From contig NZ_JACHIH010000011.1 of assembly GCF_014203125.1 (NCBI RefSeq), forward strand, positions 58,696 through 122,695: DNA of 64,000 bases, written 5' to 3'. The position numbers and the translations under genes are program-made. Origin of the DNA: Rhodopseudomonas rhenobacensis (GTDB lineage Bacteria > Pseudomonadota > Alphaproteobacteria > Rhizobiales > Xanthobacteraceae). Below the pieces are notes generated by a model, which made no database searches, was not told where the DNA came from, and worked only from the letters and a program-made list of their open reading frames with translations. Every line of letters starts with the position of its first letter. Positions within the stretch are counted from its first letter, which is position 1. Positions 44,460 through 53,144 of the stretch are shown piece by piece.

Positions 44460-45883
44460 GACGCCTTCGACGAATCAAGATTCTCGCCACGCTGGGTCCG
44501 GCGTCCTCCGACGTTGCGATGATCCGCAAATTGTTCGAAGCCGGCGCCGACGTGTTCCGCATCAACATGAGCCACACCTCGCACGACAAGATGCGCGAAT
44601 TGGTGAAGGCGATCCGCAGCGTCGAGAGTAGCTACGGCCGGCCGATCGGCATCCTGGTCGATCTGCAGGGGCCGAAATTGCGGGTCGGCATGTTCGGCGG
44701 CGGCGCCATCCAGCTCAACAATGGCGCCACCTTCGTGCTCGACTCAAGCAAGGAGCCCGGCGACGCCACCCGGGTGCAGCTGCCGCATCCGGAGATTCTT
44801 TCGGCGCTGAAGGTCGGCGACGCGCTGCTGCTCGACGACGGCAAGGTGCGGCTGATCTGCGAGGAAGCCTCGCCTGAGCGCGCGGTGACCCGCGTGGTGA
44901 TCGGCGGCAAGATGAGCGACCGCAAGGGCGTCAGCCTGCCCGACACCGACCTGCCGGTGTCGGCGATGACGCCGAAGGACCGCGCCGATCTCGAAGCCGC
45001 GCTGGAAACCGGCATCGACTGGGTCGCGCTGTCGTTCGTGCAGCGCGCCGAGGACGTCAGCGAAGCCAAGCGGATGATCCGCGGCCGCGCCGCCGTGATG
45101 GCGAAGATCGAAAAGCCGCAGGCGATCGACCGGCTGCCGGAGATTCTCGAAGTCGCCGACGCGCTGATGGTGGCGCGCGGCGATCTCGGCGTCGAACTGC
45201 CGCTGGAGCGGGTGCCGAGCCTGCAGAAACAAATGACCCGGATGGCGCGGCGCGCCGGCAAGCCGGTGGTGGTCGCCACGCAGATGCTGGAATCGATGAT
45301 CACCAGCCCAGTGCCGACCCGCGCCGAAGTCTCCGACGTCGCCACCGCGGTCTATGAAGGCGCCGACGCCATCATGCTGTCGGCGGAATCCGCCGCCGGC
45401 AAATTTCCGGTGGAAGCGGTCTCGACCATGAACCGGATCGGCGAAGAGGTGGAGCGCGACCCGATCTATCGCGGCGTGGTCACCGCGCAGCGTCCGGATC
45501 CGGAAGAAACCGCCGGCGACGCCATCGCGGGTGCGGCGCGGCAGATCGCCGAGACGCTGGATCTGTCGGCGATCATCTGCTGGACCAGTTCGGGCTCGAC
45601 CGCGCTGCGGGTGGCGCGCGAGCGGCCGAAGCCGCCGGTGGTGGCGATCACGCCGAACATCGGCACCGGCCGCAAGCTGTCGGTGGTGTGGGGCGTGCAT
45701 TGCGTGGTGGCGGAGGACGCCCACGACCAGGACGACATGGTCGACCGCGCCGGCTCGATCTCGTTCCGCGACGGCTTCGCCAAAGCCGGCCAGCGCGTCA
45801 TCATCGTGGCCGGCGTGCCGCTCGGCACCCCCGGCGCCACCAACATGGTGCGGATCGCCTATGTCGGGCCCGGGGATGCGTAG
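44456..45883 (+). CDS. pyk: Pyruvate kinase
   Basis: Enzyme of 475 residues that makes pyruvate and ATP from phosphoenolpyruvate. Motifs: KILATLGPASSD at the N-terminus, FRINMSHTSHDKM near residue 35, the signature MAKIEKPQAIDRLPEI near 215, and VARGDLGVELPLERVP with the metal-binding region near 240; the active-site Thr lies in VATQMLESMI. Start chosen at the ATG overlapping the DUF1036 stop; the same frame is open upstream but only as a shadow. Confidence 0.96.
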   Translation: MRRLRRIKILATLGPASSDVAMIRKLFEAGADVFRINMSHTSHDKMRELVKAIRSVESSYGRPIGILVDLQGPKLRVGMFGGGAIQLNNGATFVLDSSKEPGDATRVQLPHPEILSALKVGDALLLDDGKVRLICEEASPERAVTRVVIGGKMSDRKGVSLPDTDLPVSAMTPKDRADLEAALETGIDWVALSFVQRAEDVSEAKRMIRGRAAVMAKIEKPQAIDRLPEILEVADALMVARGDLGVELPLERVPSLQKQMTRMARRAGKPVVVATQMLESMITSPVPTRAEVSDVATAVYEGADAIMLSAESAAGKFPVEAVSTMNRIGEEVERDPIYRGVVTAQRPDPEETAGDAIAGAARQIAETLDLSAIICWTSSGSTALRVARERPKPPVVAITPNIGTGRKLSVVWGVHCVVAEDAHDQDDMVDRAGSISFRDGFAKAGQRVIIVAGVPLGTPGATNMVRIAYVGPGDA

Positions 45884-45892
45884 CGCTAAGGC

Positions 45893-46774
45893 TCAGCGCG
45901 CCGCGTAGTAGCCGGGCTGATCGATGTCGGCGAGCAGGTCCGGCCCACTCGGCGTCCAGCCCAGCACCGCCTTGGTGTGCGCGCTCGACGCCGGCATGTC
46001 GGCGGCCGCGAAGTCTGCGAACCAGCCGAAATGCTCCGGCCCGCGGGATTCCACCGGCACGCCGAGCCTTCGCCCGATCACCGCGGCGATCTCCTTGAAC
46101 GCGATGCCTTCATCGGCGATCGCGTGATAGGCCGCCTCGGTGGCGCCCTGCTCCAGCGCCAGCCGATACAGCCGCGCGGCGTCGAGCCGGTGCACGCCGG
46201 GCCAGCGGTTGAGCCCCTCGCCGACGTAAGCCGACACGCCCTTGTCGCGTGCGATGCCGATCAGGATCGGAATGAAGCCGTGGTCGCCCTCGCCATGCAC
46301 CGACGGCGCCAGCCGGACGGTGGCCGCCCGCACCCCGCGCTCGGCCAGTGCGCGGGCGGTCGCTTCGGACTGGCGCGGGTAGTTCGGCCCGCGCTCCGGC
46401 ACGTCCGCCTCGGTCGCGAGCCGGCCCGGTGCCAGCAATGCGACGCCGGAGGTCACGATCAGCGGCCGGCTCGATCCCGACAGCGCCCCGCCCAGCGCCT
46501 CGATGGCGCGGGCATCCTGCGCGGCGTTCTCGGCGAACTTGCTGAAGTCGTGGTTGAACGCGGTGTGGATCACCGCGTCGGCAGCGGAGGCGGCGTCGCG
46601 CAGCACGTCGAGATCGTCGAGCGTGCCGTGCAGCACCTCGGCGCCGGTGGCGGCAAGCGCCGCCGCCTTGTCCTTGGAGCGGCTGAGGCCGGTCACCTGA
46701 TGGCCGTGACCGATCAATTCGTCGACGACCGCCGAGCCGACCCATCCGGTCGCCCCTGTTACGAATACGCGCAT
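45893..46774 (-). CDS. NAD(P)-dependent SDR / epimerase-type oxidoreductase
   Basis: Extended short-chain dehydrogenase-like protein of 293 residues. The nucleotide motif VFVTGATGWVGSAVVDELI is at the N-terminus, and the fold follows the atypical epimerase group (GVHRLDAARLYRLALEQG near residue 195). The usual catalytic YxxxK is not conserved in its normal place (NYPRQSEATARAL), so activity is uncertain and reductase use is only likely. It is divergent from an XRE/MmyB-type regulator, which probably controls it. Confidence 0.85.
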   Translation of the reverse strand: MRVFVTGATGWVGSAVVDELIGHGHQVTGLSRSKDKAAALAATGAEVLHGTLDDLDVLRDAASAADAVIHTAFNHDFSKFAENAAQDARAIEALGGALSGSSRPLIVTSGVALLAPGRLATEADVPERGPNYPRQSEATARALAERGVRAATVRLAPSVHGEGDHGFIPILIGIARDKGVSAYVGEGLNRWPGVHRLDAARLYRLALEQGATEAAYHAIADEGIAFKEIAAVIGRRLGVPVESRGPEHFGWFADFAAADMPASSAHTKAVLGWTPSGPDLLADIDQPGYYAAR

Positions 46775-46849
46775 GTTGATCTCCCACTTTTGTTTGGTGA
46801 GAATTTGTAGCAGCTGCGATATCGTATTAAAGTAGTGACGTTATCCCGG

Positions 46850-46855
46850 TATAAT
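46850..46855 (+). promoter_or_regulatory. Probable -10 element of the MmyB-type regulator gene
   Basis: Perfect TATAAT ends 20 bases before the regulator ATG in the AT-rich gap between divergent genes. The -35 is weak (ATTAAA/TTAAAG near 46827-46832). Transcription would start near 46862. Confidence 0.45.
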
Positions 46856-46875
46856 GACTAACAGGATACACGGCG

Positions 46876-47715
46876 ATGCCCGAAGCCAATCCGCTGGGGA
46901 GCTATCTGAAGAACCGCCGCACCAAGCTCGATCCGGCGGCGCTGGGCTTTGCCGGCGGCCGGCGGCGGACTCAAGGGTTGCGCCGCGAGGAAGTGGCGCA
47001 GCGCGCCAATATCAGCGCCACCTGGTACACTTGGCTGGAGCAAGGCCGCGGCGGCAATCCCTCCGCCGATGTGCTCGACCGCATCGCCCGTGCGCTGACC
47101 TTGACCGCGGTGGAGCGCGAGCACCTGTTTCTGATCGGCTTGGGCCGCCCGCCCGAGGTGCGTTATCGCGGCGTTGACGCGATCACGCCGCGACTGCAGC
47201 GGCTGCTCGACACACTCACGTTCAGCCCGGCGATCGTCAGAACGCCGACCTGGGACGTCGTGGCCTGGAATCGCGCCGCCGCGGCGGTGCTCACCGACTA
47301 CGGCAAGCTGCCGCCCGACCGGCGCAACATCTTGCGAATGATCTTCTGCGATCCCGGCGTCCGCGACCGGCAATTGGACTGGGACACCGTGGCGCGCTTC
47401 GTGGTCGCGAGCTTCCGGATCGACGCGGCGCGCGCCGGCGCCGACACCGAGGTCGCCGCCTTGGTCGAGGAACTCAGCCAGGCGAGCCCGGAATTCGCCG
47501 CGATGTGGCGCGAGAGCGACGTGCAGAGCCACGCCGGCGGCGTGAAGCAATTGCTGCATCCGGACGTCGGGCCGATCCGCCTGGAGTTTTCCGGCTTCGC
47601 GGTCGATGGTCGGCCCGACCTCAGCCTGATCGTCTACAATCCGGCAACGCCGGCCGACCGCAAACTGGTCGAGTCGTTGATCGAACGGTTGCCCGTCGAA
47701 ACCAAGGCGGACTAA
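46876..47715 (+). CDS. XRE-family regulator with MmyB-like C-terminal domain
   Basis: Regulator of 279 residues. Residues 1-75 are an HTH_31-type domain beginning LGSYLKNRRTKLDPAALGF, with LRREEVAQRANISATWYTWL as the helix-turn-helix. Residues 100-270 match the MmyB-like ligand-binding fold (IVRTPTWDVVAWNRAAAAVL), a PAS-like domain reported to bind fatty acids. Members often control an adjacent divergent dehydrogenase, as here. Start has aggat upstream. Confidence 0.9.
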   Translation: MPEANPLGSYLKNRRTKLDPAALGFAGGRRRTQGLRREEVAQRANISATWYTWLEQGRGGNPSADVLDRIARALTLTAVEREHLFLIGLGRPPEVRYRGVDAITPRLQRLLDTLTFSPAIVRTPTWDVVAWNRAAAAVLTDYGKLPPDRRNILRMIFCDPGVRDRQLDWDTVARFVVASFRIDAARAGADTEVAALVEELSQASPEFAAMWRESDVQSHAGGVKQLLHPDVGPIRLEFSGFAVDGRPDLSLIVYNPATPADRKLVESLIERLPVETKAD

Positions 47716-47759
47716 ACGACTTCTCGAGTTGGATTGATGCGCGTCAAGATCCCAAGGCC

Positions 47760-47872
47760 GTCATTCCGGGGCACGAGCAGCTTCGCTGCGAGTGAGCCCG
47801 GAATCCATAACCACCGCAGCGGTTATGGATTCCGGACTTGCTCGTTCTTCGAACTCGCAATCCGGAATGACG
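47760..47872. repeat. Dispersed intergenic repeat (gtcattccgggg-type)
   Basis: Outer ends gtcattccgg and ccggaatgac are complementary, and an inner 15-bp perfect stem is formed by CCGGAATCCATAACC (47798-47812) and GGTTATGGATTCCGG (47821-47835). It lies after the regulator gene; the rest of 47716-47950 is gene-free. Confidence 0.82.
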
Positions 47873-47950
47873 ACTGCATGTGGGTTGGATGCTTCGATCC
47901 CAACCGAAAATGCTCGAAGTCCGCCCTGGTCGCGGAATCAGTTAGCGGAG

Positions 47951-48376
47951 TCAGCCCAGCTTGGCGTCCAGCGTGATCTTGGTGTTGAGCAGCTTCGACA
48001 CCGGGCAGCCGGCCTTGGCCTTGCCGGCGAGATCCTGGAAGGTGGCGTCGTCGGCGCCGGGGATTTTCGCGATCAGCGTCAGATGCACCGCGGTGATCGA
48101 AAAGCCGTCGCCGTCCTTCTCCAGCGTGACGTCGGCCTTGGTCTCCATCTGCTCGGCGGTCAGCTTGGCTTCGCCGAGAATCAGCGACAGCGCCATGGTG
48201 AAGCAGGCGGCGTGCGCGGCGCCGATCAGTTCTTCCGGATTGGAGCCGGGCTTGCCTTCGAAGCGGCTGGCGAAGCCGTACGGGTAATCACTCAGCGCGC
48301 CGCTCTTGGTCGAGATCGCGCCCTTGCCGTCCTTGATGCCGCCCTGCCATTTCGCCGATCCGTAGGTGGTGCTCAT
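47951..48376 (-). CDS. OsmC-family peroxiredoxin
   Basis: Thiol peroxidase of 141 residues. The two OsmC cysteines are seen in GAAHAACFTMALSLIL (about residue 58) and KAGCPVSKLLNTKITLDAKL (about 125). The usual start MSTTYGSAKWQGGIKDGKG and the NPEELIGAAHAACF segment place it with OsmC rather than Ohr. It reduces organic hydroperoxides in the cytosol. The next gene on the same strand (a hydrolase) lies upstream at 48435-49391, 58 bases away. Confidence 0.92.
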   Translation of the reverse strand: MSTTYGSAKWQGGIKDGKGAISTKSGALSDYPYGFASRFEGKPGSNPEELIGAAHAACFTMALSLILGEAKLTAEQMETKADVTLEKDGDGFSITAVHLTLIAKIPGADDATFQDLAGKAKAGCPVSKLLNTKITLDAKLG

Positions 48377-48434
48377 GTCGCTCTCCTGATGAGTGAGTTG
48401 GTAGTTGATGCGGCGCCGCGTTCGGCGCCGGGGA

Positions 48435-49391
48435 CTATTGCAGAACCGCCGCTTTCGGCCGCGCCGCGGCGATCATCGCGTCGATCTCGCGGACCACCAG
48501 GCCGGGCGCGGCATACTGCACCATATGCCCGACATTTGGCAGCACGATGAGTTTTGCGTGCGGCACCGCCGCGACGAACGGCCGGGAATGGATCTCCAGC
48601 GACGCGATGGTGTCGGCGTCGCCATGCAGCGCCACGGTCGGCACCGCGATCTGCGGATAGCGCGACACCTGCGCGCGCACCGCCTCCTTCAAGCCGACCA
48701 GATCGATGGCATTGGCGCGGAACTCCTGCGGCCGCAGCAACAGCGGCGTGGCGCTGGCCTCGACGAAATTTTCCGGCATCGGCTGCGGCGCGAACGCGGT
48801 GCGGGCGCCGGGCGTCACCAGAGCGAGCCCGATCGGCAGCGTGATGGTATGCGCCAATAGCGGGCCGATCAGCGGCGTGGCGATGATCTTGTTGTAGCTG
48901 CCAACCCCGCCGACCCATGGATGCGTCACCGGCGCCAGCATCACCAGCCCGGCGACCCGCTTGGGATGGTTCAGCGGCATCAGCGCGCCGAGCGCGCCGG
49001 CCAGCGAATGCACCACGATGATGGCGCGGTCGACGCCGAGCTTTCCCAGCGCCTGGTCGATCATCGCCGCCTGGGCGGTCGGCGAGGAAGTGCCGTCCTC
49101 GACGCGCGGGCTGAAGCCATGGCCGGGGCGGTCGATCAGAATCACCCGATGGGTCGCCGCCAATTGATCGCCGAGCGGCCGCATCGAACGCAGATTGGCG
49201 CTGGCGCCGTGGATCAGCACGATCGCCGGCCCCGCGGCGTCGCGCGGCCCGAGGTCGACGACATGCAGCGCGCCGCCGTCGACCGCGATGATCTCGCCGT
49301 CCGGCGCATAGCGCCGCTCCAGCCACGCGGTGCCGACCAGGGTGGCCAGCGCGAGAACCGCCAGCGTCGCCAGCGTCAGCATGATGATCAT
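48435..49391 (-). CDS. Membrane-anchored alpha/beta hydrolase
   Basis: Hydrolase of 318 residues. An N-terminal hydrophobic helix (MIIMLTLATLAVLALATLVG) anchors it. The oxyanion stretch VLIHGASANLRSM, the nucleophile Ser in IVVHSLAGALGAL (His instead of the usual Gly before Ser) and the final His in NVGHMVQYA are visible; the acid Asp is in LHGDADTIAS. Start chosen at ATG 49391, placing the helix first; 27 upstream codons in frame look non-coding. It may form an operon with the OsmC gene downstream. Confidence 0.85.
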   Translation of the reverse strand: MIIMLTLATLAVLALATLVGTAWLERRYAPDGEIIAVDGGALHVVDLGPRDAAGPAIVLIHGASANLRSMRPLGDQLAATHRVILIDRPGHGFSPRVEDGTSSPTAQAAMIDQALGKLGVDRAIIVVHSLAGALGALMPLNHPKRVAGLVMLAPVTHPWVGGVGSYNKIIATPLIGPLLAHTITLPIGLALVTPGARTAFAPQPMPENFVEASATPLLLRPQEFRANAIDLVGLKEAVRAQVSRYPQIAVPTVALHGDADTIASLEIHSRPFVAAVPHAKLIVLPNVGHMVQYAAPGLVVREIDAMIAAARPKAAVLQ

Positions 49392-49544
49392 CGGCAATGT
49401 CCGGGAGGATTGCAGCACCCAGAGAATACGTCGCAGCGCAGCAAAGGTTTCGATCTGTTGCGTTCGACACAAAACGGCTCGTCATTCCGGATTGCGGTTC
49501 GTCACGGCTTTGGTGGACCGGGTGGGAGAATAAATCATGAAAAC

Positions 49545-49685
49545 GTGCCCCGGACGCAGCGCACTGCGCCGCGTTTGCGGCGTGGTGCGCTGCAGAGCCG
49601 GGGCCGTTACGGAACGCGGCGCTTGGAACGGTCCCGGCTCGCTGCGCAGCGCAAGGGCGCTGCGTAGCGTCCGGGACACGCGACC
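49545..49685. repeat. Dispersed intergenic repeat (gtgccccggacgc-type), copy 1
   Basis: Shares with 58158-58286 the ordered blocks gtgccccggacgc, gagccggggccgttac, gcttggaacggtcccggctc and gcgtccgggacacg. The outer blocks are complementary. It fills most of the gap between the hydrolase and TPR genes. Confidence 0.8.
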
Positions 49686-49736
49686 TCGTTCGCGTGCGTT
49701 CTCTTGCAAGTTCGCAAATGAGCAATCGCGGACGCG

Positions 49737-50396
49737 CTAGATATCCCGGCCCTCGACCTTTTCGGTCAGGGTCTTGACCAGATCCGGCACCTTGTCGAGG
49801 TGCGGATTGACCGCCAGCGCCTTGCGGTAGGCGTCGAGCGCGCGCTTGTCGTCGCCGAGCTCCTGCATGATCATGCCGAGCCCGGCCAGCGCCCCGAAAT
49901 GCCGCGGCTCGCGCACCAACACCTGCTCGATGTCGTGCAGCGAGCGGTCGTAATCGTTCTGCAGGTAATACACCGTGGCGCGCCGGTTCCAGCCCTCGAG
50001 ATAGTCCGGGCGCAGCTTCACCACCGAATCGAGCAGCTTCAGCGCCACCGCGGTGTTGCCGGCGTCGAGCGCGGCCTTGGAGCGGGTCATCAGCAGCGCG
50101 GTGGTGTCGCTGGAGGTCTGCGCCCACAGCGCCCAGATTCGCGCCTCGACGTGCTTGGCGCTGGCGTCGTCCGGGGCGGCCTTCAGCGCGCCGAACAGGA
50201 AATCCAGCCCGCGGCCGCGGTCGGCGCCGACCTTGGGCAGCTTGGCCGGCGGCTCGGGCAGTTTCTTCAGCTCTGGCGAGGACGGATGACGCTGCGCCTG
50301 GGCGCGATCAGGCGACAACGCCCACGTCGCGGCGAGCAATGCCGCAACCAGCAGGACGGGGCGGATCAGGAATGCGGCCGAATGTCTCGATGCCAT
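49737..50396 (-). CDS. Periplasmic TPR-repeat protein
   Basis: Exported protein of 219 residues. The signal peptide (LIRPVLLVAALLAATWALS) ends near DRAQA, followed by a proline-rich stretch (LKKLPEPPAKLPK). From residue 60 on there are about four tetratricopeptide repeats, the clearest being LDSVVKLRPDYLEGWNRRA, EQVLVREPRHFGALAGLG and YRKALAVNPHLDK. Such proteins bind partners; no enzyme motif is present. Start ATG 50396 or 50402. Confidence 0.85.
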   Translation of the reverse strand: MASRHSAAFLIRPVLLVAALLAATWALSPDRAQAQRHPSSPELKKLPEPPAKLPKVGADRGRGLDFLFGALKAAPDDASAKHVEARIWALWAQTSSDTTALLMTRSKAALDAGNTAVALKLLDSVVKLRPDYLEGWNRRATVYYLQNDYDRSLHDIEQVLVREPRHFGALAGLGMIMQELGDDKRALDAYRKALAVNPHLDKVPDLVKTLTEKVEGRDI

Positions 50397-50510
50397 CGGC
50401 AAAGTCTAGCGGCGTGCGCCAGGCAAGCAAGCGCGCGCGGCGTCAAACCGCCGTGATCGGTCGAATCGGTCGGGATAAGAGCAATCGAGGCTGACGCGAA
50501 GCGTCGGCGA

Positions 50511-50636
50511 TCAACCCTGGCGGGCCTTGAAGCGGCGCTGCACCTTGTTGATCACATAGATGCGGCCCTTGCGGCGCACCAGGCGGTTGTCACGATGGCG
50601 GGAGCGCAGCGACTTCAGCGAGTTACGGACCTTCAT
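50511..50636 (-). CDS. rpmJ: 50S ribosomal protein L36, zinc-free (YkgO) type
   Basis: A 41-residue gene, [20 protein letters not shown] then [20 protein letters not shown]. This is the cysteine-free C-minus form of L36 that replaces or substitutes for the zinc-binding form. Preceded by agga 8 bases upstream. In many alphaproteobacteria this is the only L36 gene and is not zinc-regulated; no Zur-like site is evident in the flanking bases. Confidence 0.94.
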   Translation of the reverse strand: MKVRNSLKSLRSRHRDNRLVRRKGRIYVINKVQRRFKARQG

Positions 50637-50847
50637 GAGACAATCCTGAGCGTTTGAAAGGCCGTGTGCGACAGGCCGAAAGCAGCGAAAACGGGCTTAA
50701 TCCCGATGGCGGGGTGCCGCCCGAGACAGCCGGTTTCTAAGCCATCCGACGCCGGACTGTCAATCCGAACGGCACAATTACGCGCCGCAACCGACGTTTT
50801 CCCCTGCGGCTGCGCAAGCGTGGTTTCGAGATCGACGACCTCTCCGC

Positions 50848-50935
50848 GTCATGGCCGGGCTTGTCCCGGCCATCCACGGAAACGGGCAAGGCGTCGCTTG
50901 TGGGCGTGGATGGCCGGGACAACCCCGGCCACGAC
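50848..50935. repeat. Dispersed intergenic repeat (gtcatggccgggc-type)
   Basis: Long near-perfect hairpin: TTGTCCCGGCCATCCAC (50861-50877) pairs exactly with GTGGATGGCCGGGACAA (50906-50922), extended outward by gtcatggccgggc / ccccggccacgac. The rest of 50637-51112 has no gene. Confidence 0.82.
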
Positions 50936-51112
50936 GTGGTGGGCGAAGCGCCTCATCACCGACACCCGCTTGCGGCCGGGTTCCTGAAATCAGGCGCTGA
51001 CCACGCCAAGCGAAGGCGGCGTCGCGCGGCGAGATCGGCCCCTGCGCTCCAGCAAACCCAGCCTCACGCCAGCAAGGCGAAACTCACTCCGGCGAAACGC
51101 ATCTCACTTATC

Positions 51113-52084
51113 TCACTCCGGCGGCACGTTGGCGGCTCGGACCACGCCGTTCCACTTCTTGATTTCGCTGTCGACGAAGCTTGCAAACGCAGCGCCGGTC
51201 AGCGTGCCCGGCTCGGCCGACAACGTCGCGAATTTCTGCCTTGTGTCGGACGCCGCCAGGATCTTGGTCATCGCCGCCACCAGCCGCTGATAGGCCGGAT
51301 TGTCGTGCGCCTGCGGCATGTACAGCCCGAACCAGCCGATCGACTCGAAGCCCTTCAGCCCGGACTCGTCCAGCGTCGGCACCTCGGGCAACGCCGGCGC
51401 GCGCGTCAGCGTGGTCACCGCCAGCACCCGGATCACGCCGCCCTGCGACGCCGGGATCACCGTGGTCAGCGCGTCGAACATGATCGGGATGTGACCACCG
51501 ATCAGATCGTTCATCGCCGGCGCCGCGCCCTTGTAGGGGATGTGCACGATGTCGACGCCGGCCATCTGCTTGAACATTTCGCCGGAGAGATGGTTGGCGC
51601 CGCCGATCCCGGTGGAGCCGAACGAGTACTTGCCCGGCTCCTTCTTCGCCATCGCGATCAGCTCCTGGACGTTCTGCGCCGGAAAATCCTTGGTGACGAT
51701 CAGCGCGTTCGGGACCGAGGCCACCATCGCGATCGGCGAAAAGTCCTTCTGGGTGTCGTAAGGCAGCTTGCGGTACAGGCTGGGATTGATGACGTGGTGG
51801 GTCGCGGTCAACAACAGCACGCTGCCGTCCGGCTCCGACTTCGCCACCGCGTCCGAGCCGATGGTGCCGGAGGCGCCGGCGCGATTCTCCACCACCGTGG
51901 TGACGCCGAGTTCGTCGCCGAGATATTTGGCGACGAAGCGGGCGAGGATGTCGGTGGCGCCGCCGGCCGGGAACGGCACCACGATCTTGATCGACTTTAC
52001 GGCAAACGGCTCCGCGGCGCCGGCGGTCGATCCGCCGAACCCCGCCAACACCAACGCCAACAGCAGCCACACCAGCTTCTTCAT
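51113..52084 (-). CDS. TctC/Bug-type periplasmic substrate-binding protein
   Basis: Protein of 323 residues for a tripartite tricarboxylate-type transporter. Signal peptide MKKLVWLLLALVLAGFGGST, then the family opening IKIVVPFPAGGATDILARF and TVVENRAGASGTIG. The substrate pocket motif PYKGAAPAMNDLIGGHIP lies near residue 180. It is the last gene of the minus-strand unit with the two dehydratases. No TctA/TctB membrane genes are here. Carboxylate import is likely, the substrate unknown. Confidence 0.92.
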   Translation of the reverse strand: MKKLVWLLLALVLAGFGGSTAGAAEPFAVKSIKIVVPFPAGGATDILARFVAKYLGDELGVTTVVENRAGASGTIGSDAVAKSEPDGSVLLLTATHHVINPSLYRKLPYDTQKDFSPIAMVASVPNALIVTKDFPAQNVQELIAMAKKEPGKYSFGSTGIGGANHLSGEMFKQMAGVDIVHIPYKGAAPAMNDLIGGHIPIMFDALTTVIPASQGGVIRVLAVTTLTRAPALPEVPTLDESGLKGFESIGWFGLYMPQAHDNPAYQRLVAAMTKILAASDTRQKFATLSAEPGTLTGAAFASFVDSEIKKWNGVVRAANVPPE

Positions 52085-52107
52085 TCCCACCCTCCGAACG
52101 CGCCCGC

Positions 52108-52557
52108 TTAGCGAGGCTGCGCCTCGTGCGGGAATTCCACCATCGCCTCGCCGCTGGCGATATTTTCGCCGTGCTGATTGCGGACCAGCACCTCGATGAT
52201 AACCCAGCGCGAGCGTTCCGTCGTCTGTTTTGACGTGATGATGCCCTGCGGGCGAATGGTATCGCCGGGCCGCACCGGCTTCAGCCAGCGGGTTTCCAGC
52301 CGCCGATGCACCGCGCCGGCGGGATCCGCCCAATCCGTCAGCATGCGGCTGATCAGCCCGAAATTGTTCATGCCGTGCATGATGATGCCGCCGAAATTGG
52401 TCTTGCCGAAATTGCCCTTCATGTAGTCGTCGTCGAGATGCAGCGGGTTGTAGTCGAGCGAGCCGTCGCAAAACAGCCGGATCGATTCCCGGCTGACCGC
52501 GAATTCCGGGCCGTCGATTTCGTCGCCGGCGGCAAGCATGTCGAAGCTGGTGGTCAT
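52108..52557 (-). CDS. MaoC-type (hot-dog) hydratase
   Basis: Protein of 149 residues with the R-hydratase-like motif SLDYNPLHLDDDYMKGNFG, holding the catalytic Asp/His pair near residues 35-40, followed by GGIIMHGMNNFGLISR. It lies 11 bases after the larger dehydratase gene and 24 bases before the TctC gene. It probably forms a complex with that partner to hydrate an enoyl-CoA; the acid it acts on cannot be told. Confidence 0.88.
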   Translation of the reverse strand: MTTSFDMLAAGDEIDGPEFAVSRESIRLFCDGSLDYNPLHLDDDYMKGNFGKTNFGGIIMHGMNNFGLISRMLTDWADPAGAVHRRLETRWLKPVRPGDTIRPQGIITSKQTTERSRWVIIEVLVRNQHGENIASGEAMVEFPHEAQPR

Positions 52558-52567
52558 CGGCGCACTC

Positions 52568-53041
52568 CTATTTCGGCCGGATGGTGTGGCCGCGGCCGGA
52601 ACAGATCACCTCGCCGTGCTGGTTGAAGAACACGTTGTCGTGCACCACGAACAGCCGCTCGCGGCGGATGAATTTGTCGAGCGCGCGGGCCTGCAGCGTG
52701 ATGGTATCACCCGGCCGCGCCGGGATGTTGTAGCTCCAGGACTGCCCGGCATTGACGGTGCCGGGCGTGCGCATCCAGTCGTCGGCCGGGGTGCAGGCGA
52801 ACATCAGCAGGATGTGGATCGACGGCGGCGCGATCAGTCCGCCGTAGCGCGAGGCGAGCGCGTAGTCTTCGTTGAAGTACAAGGGATTGGTTTCGCCGAC
52901 CGAGCGGCAATACAGCTCGATGGCCTGCCGGGTGAGCACGTAGGGCAGCGTCTTGCGCGCAACCCCGGGCATAATATCGTCCCAGACTTTCCGTAAATTT
53001 GCGTCTTTCCAAAAATCCGTTTCGAAAGCCTGCTGCAACAT
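52568..53041 (-). CDS. FAS1-like dehydratase (MaoC N-terminal type)
   Basis: Protein of 157 residues. The hot-dog pattern LTRQAIELYCRSVGETNPLY, then ASRYGGLIAPPSIHILLMFA, resembles the non-catalytic or paired half of MaoC dehydratases (FAS1-like). Start chosen at the ATG with gaggagg 4 bases upstream; 26 further codons are open. It is first in the operon and probably heterodimerises with the MaoC protein downstream, as mesaconyl-type and steroid hydratases do. Confidence 0.85.
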   Translation of the reverse strand: MLQQAFETDFWKDANLRKVWDDIMPGVARKTLPYVLTRQAIELYCRSVGETNPLYFNEDYALASRYGGLIAPPSIHILLMFACTPADDWMRTPGTVNAGQSWSYNIPARPGDTITLQARALDKFIRRERLFVVHDNVFFNQHGEVICSGRGHTIRPK

Positions 53042-53144
53042 GCGCCTCCTCGTCTGATCGCCACGCGAACTTTTTCGTCGATTTATGTAAATACTGCGAT
53101 TATAACTTCCTGCTGACAAGCGTTCTTACCGAGGGGACTTGAGT

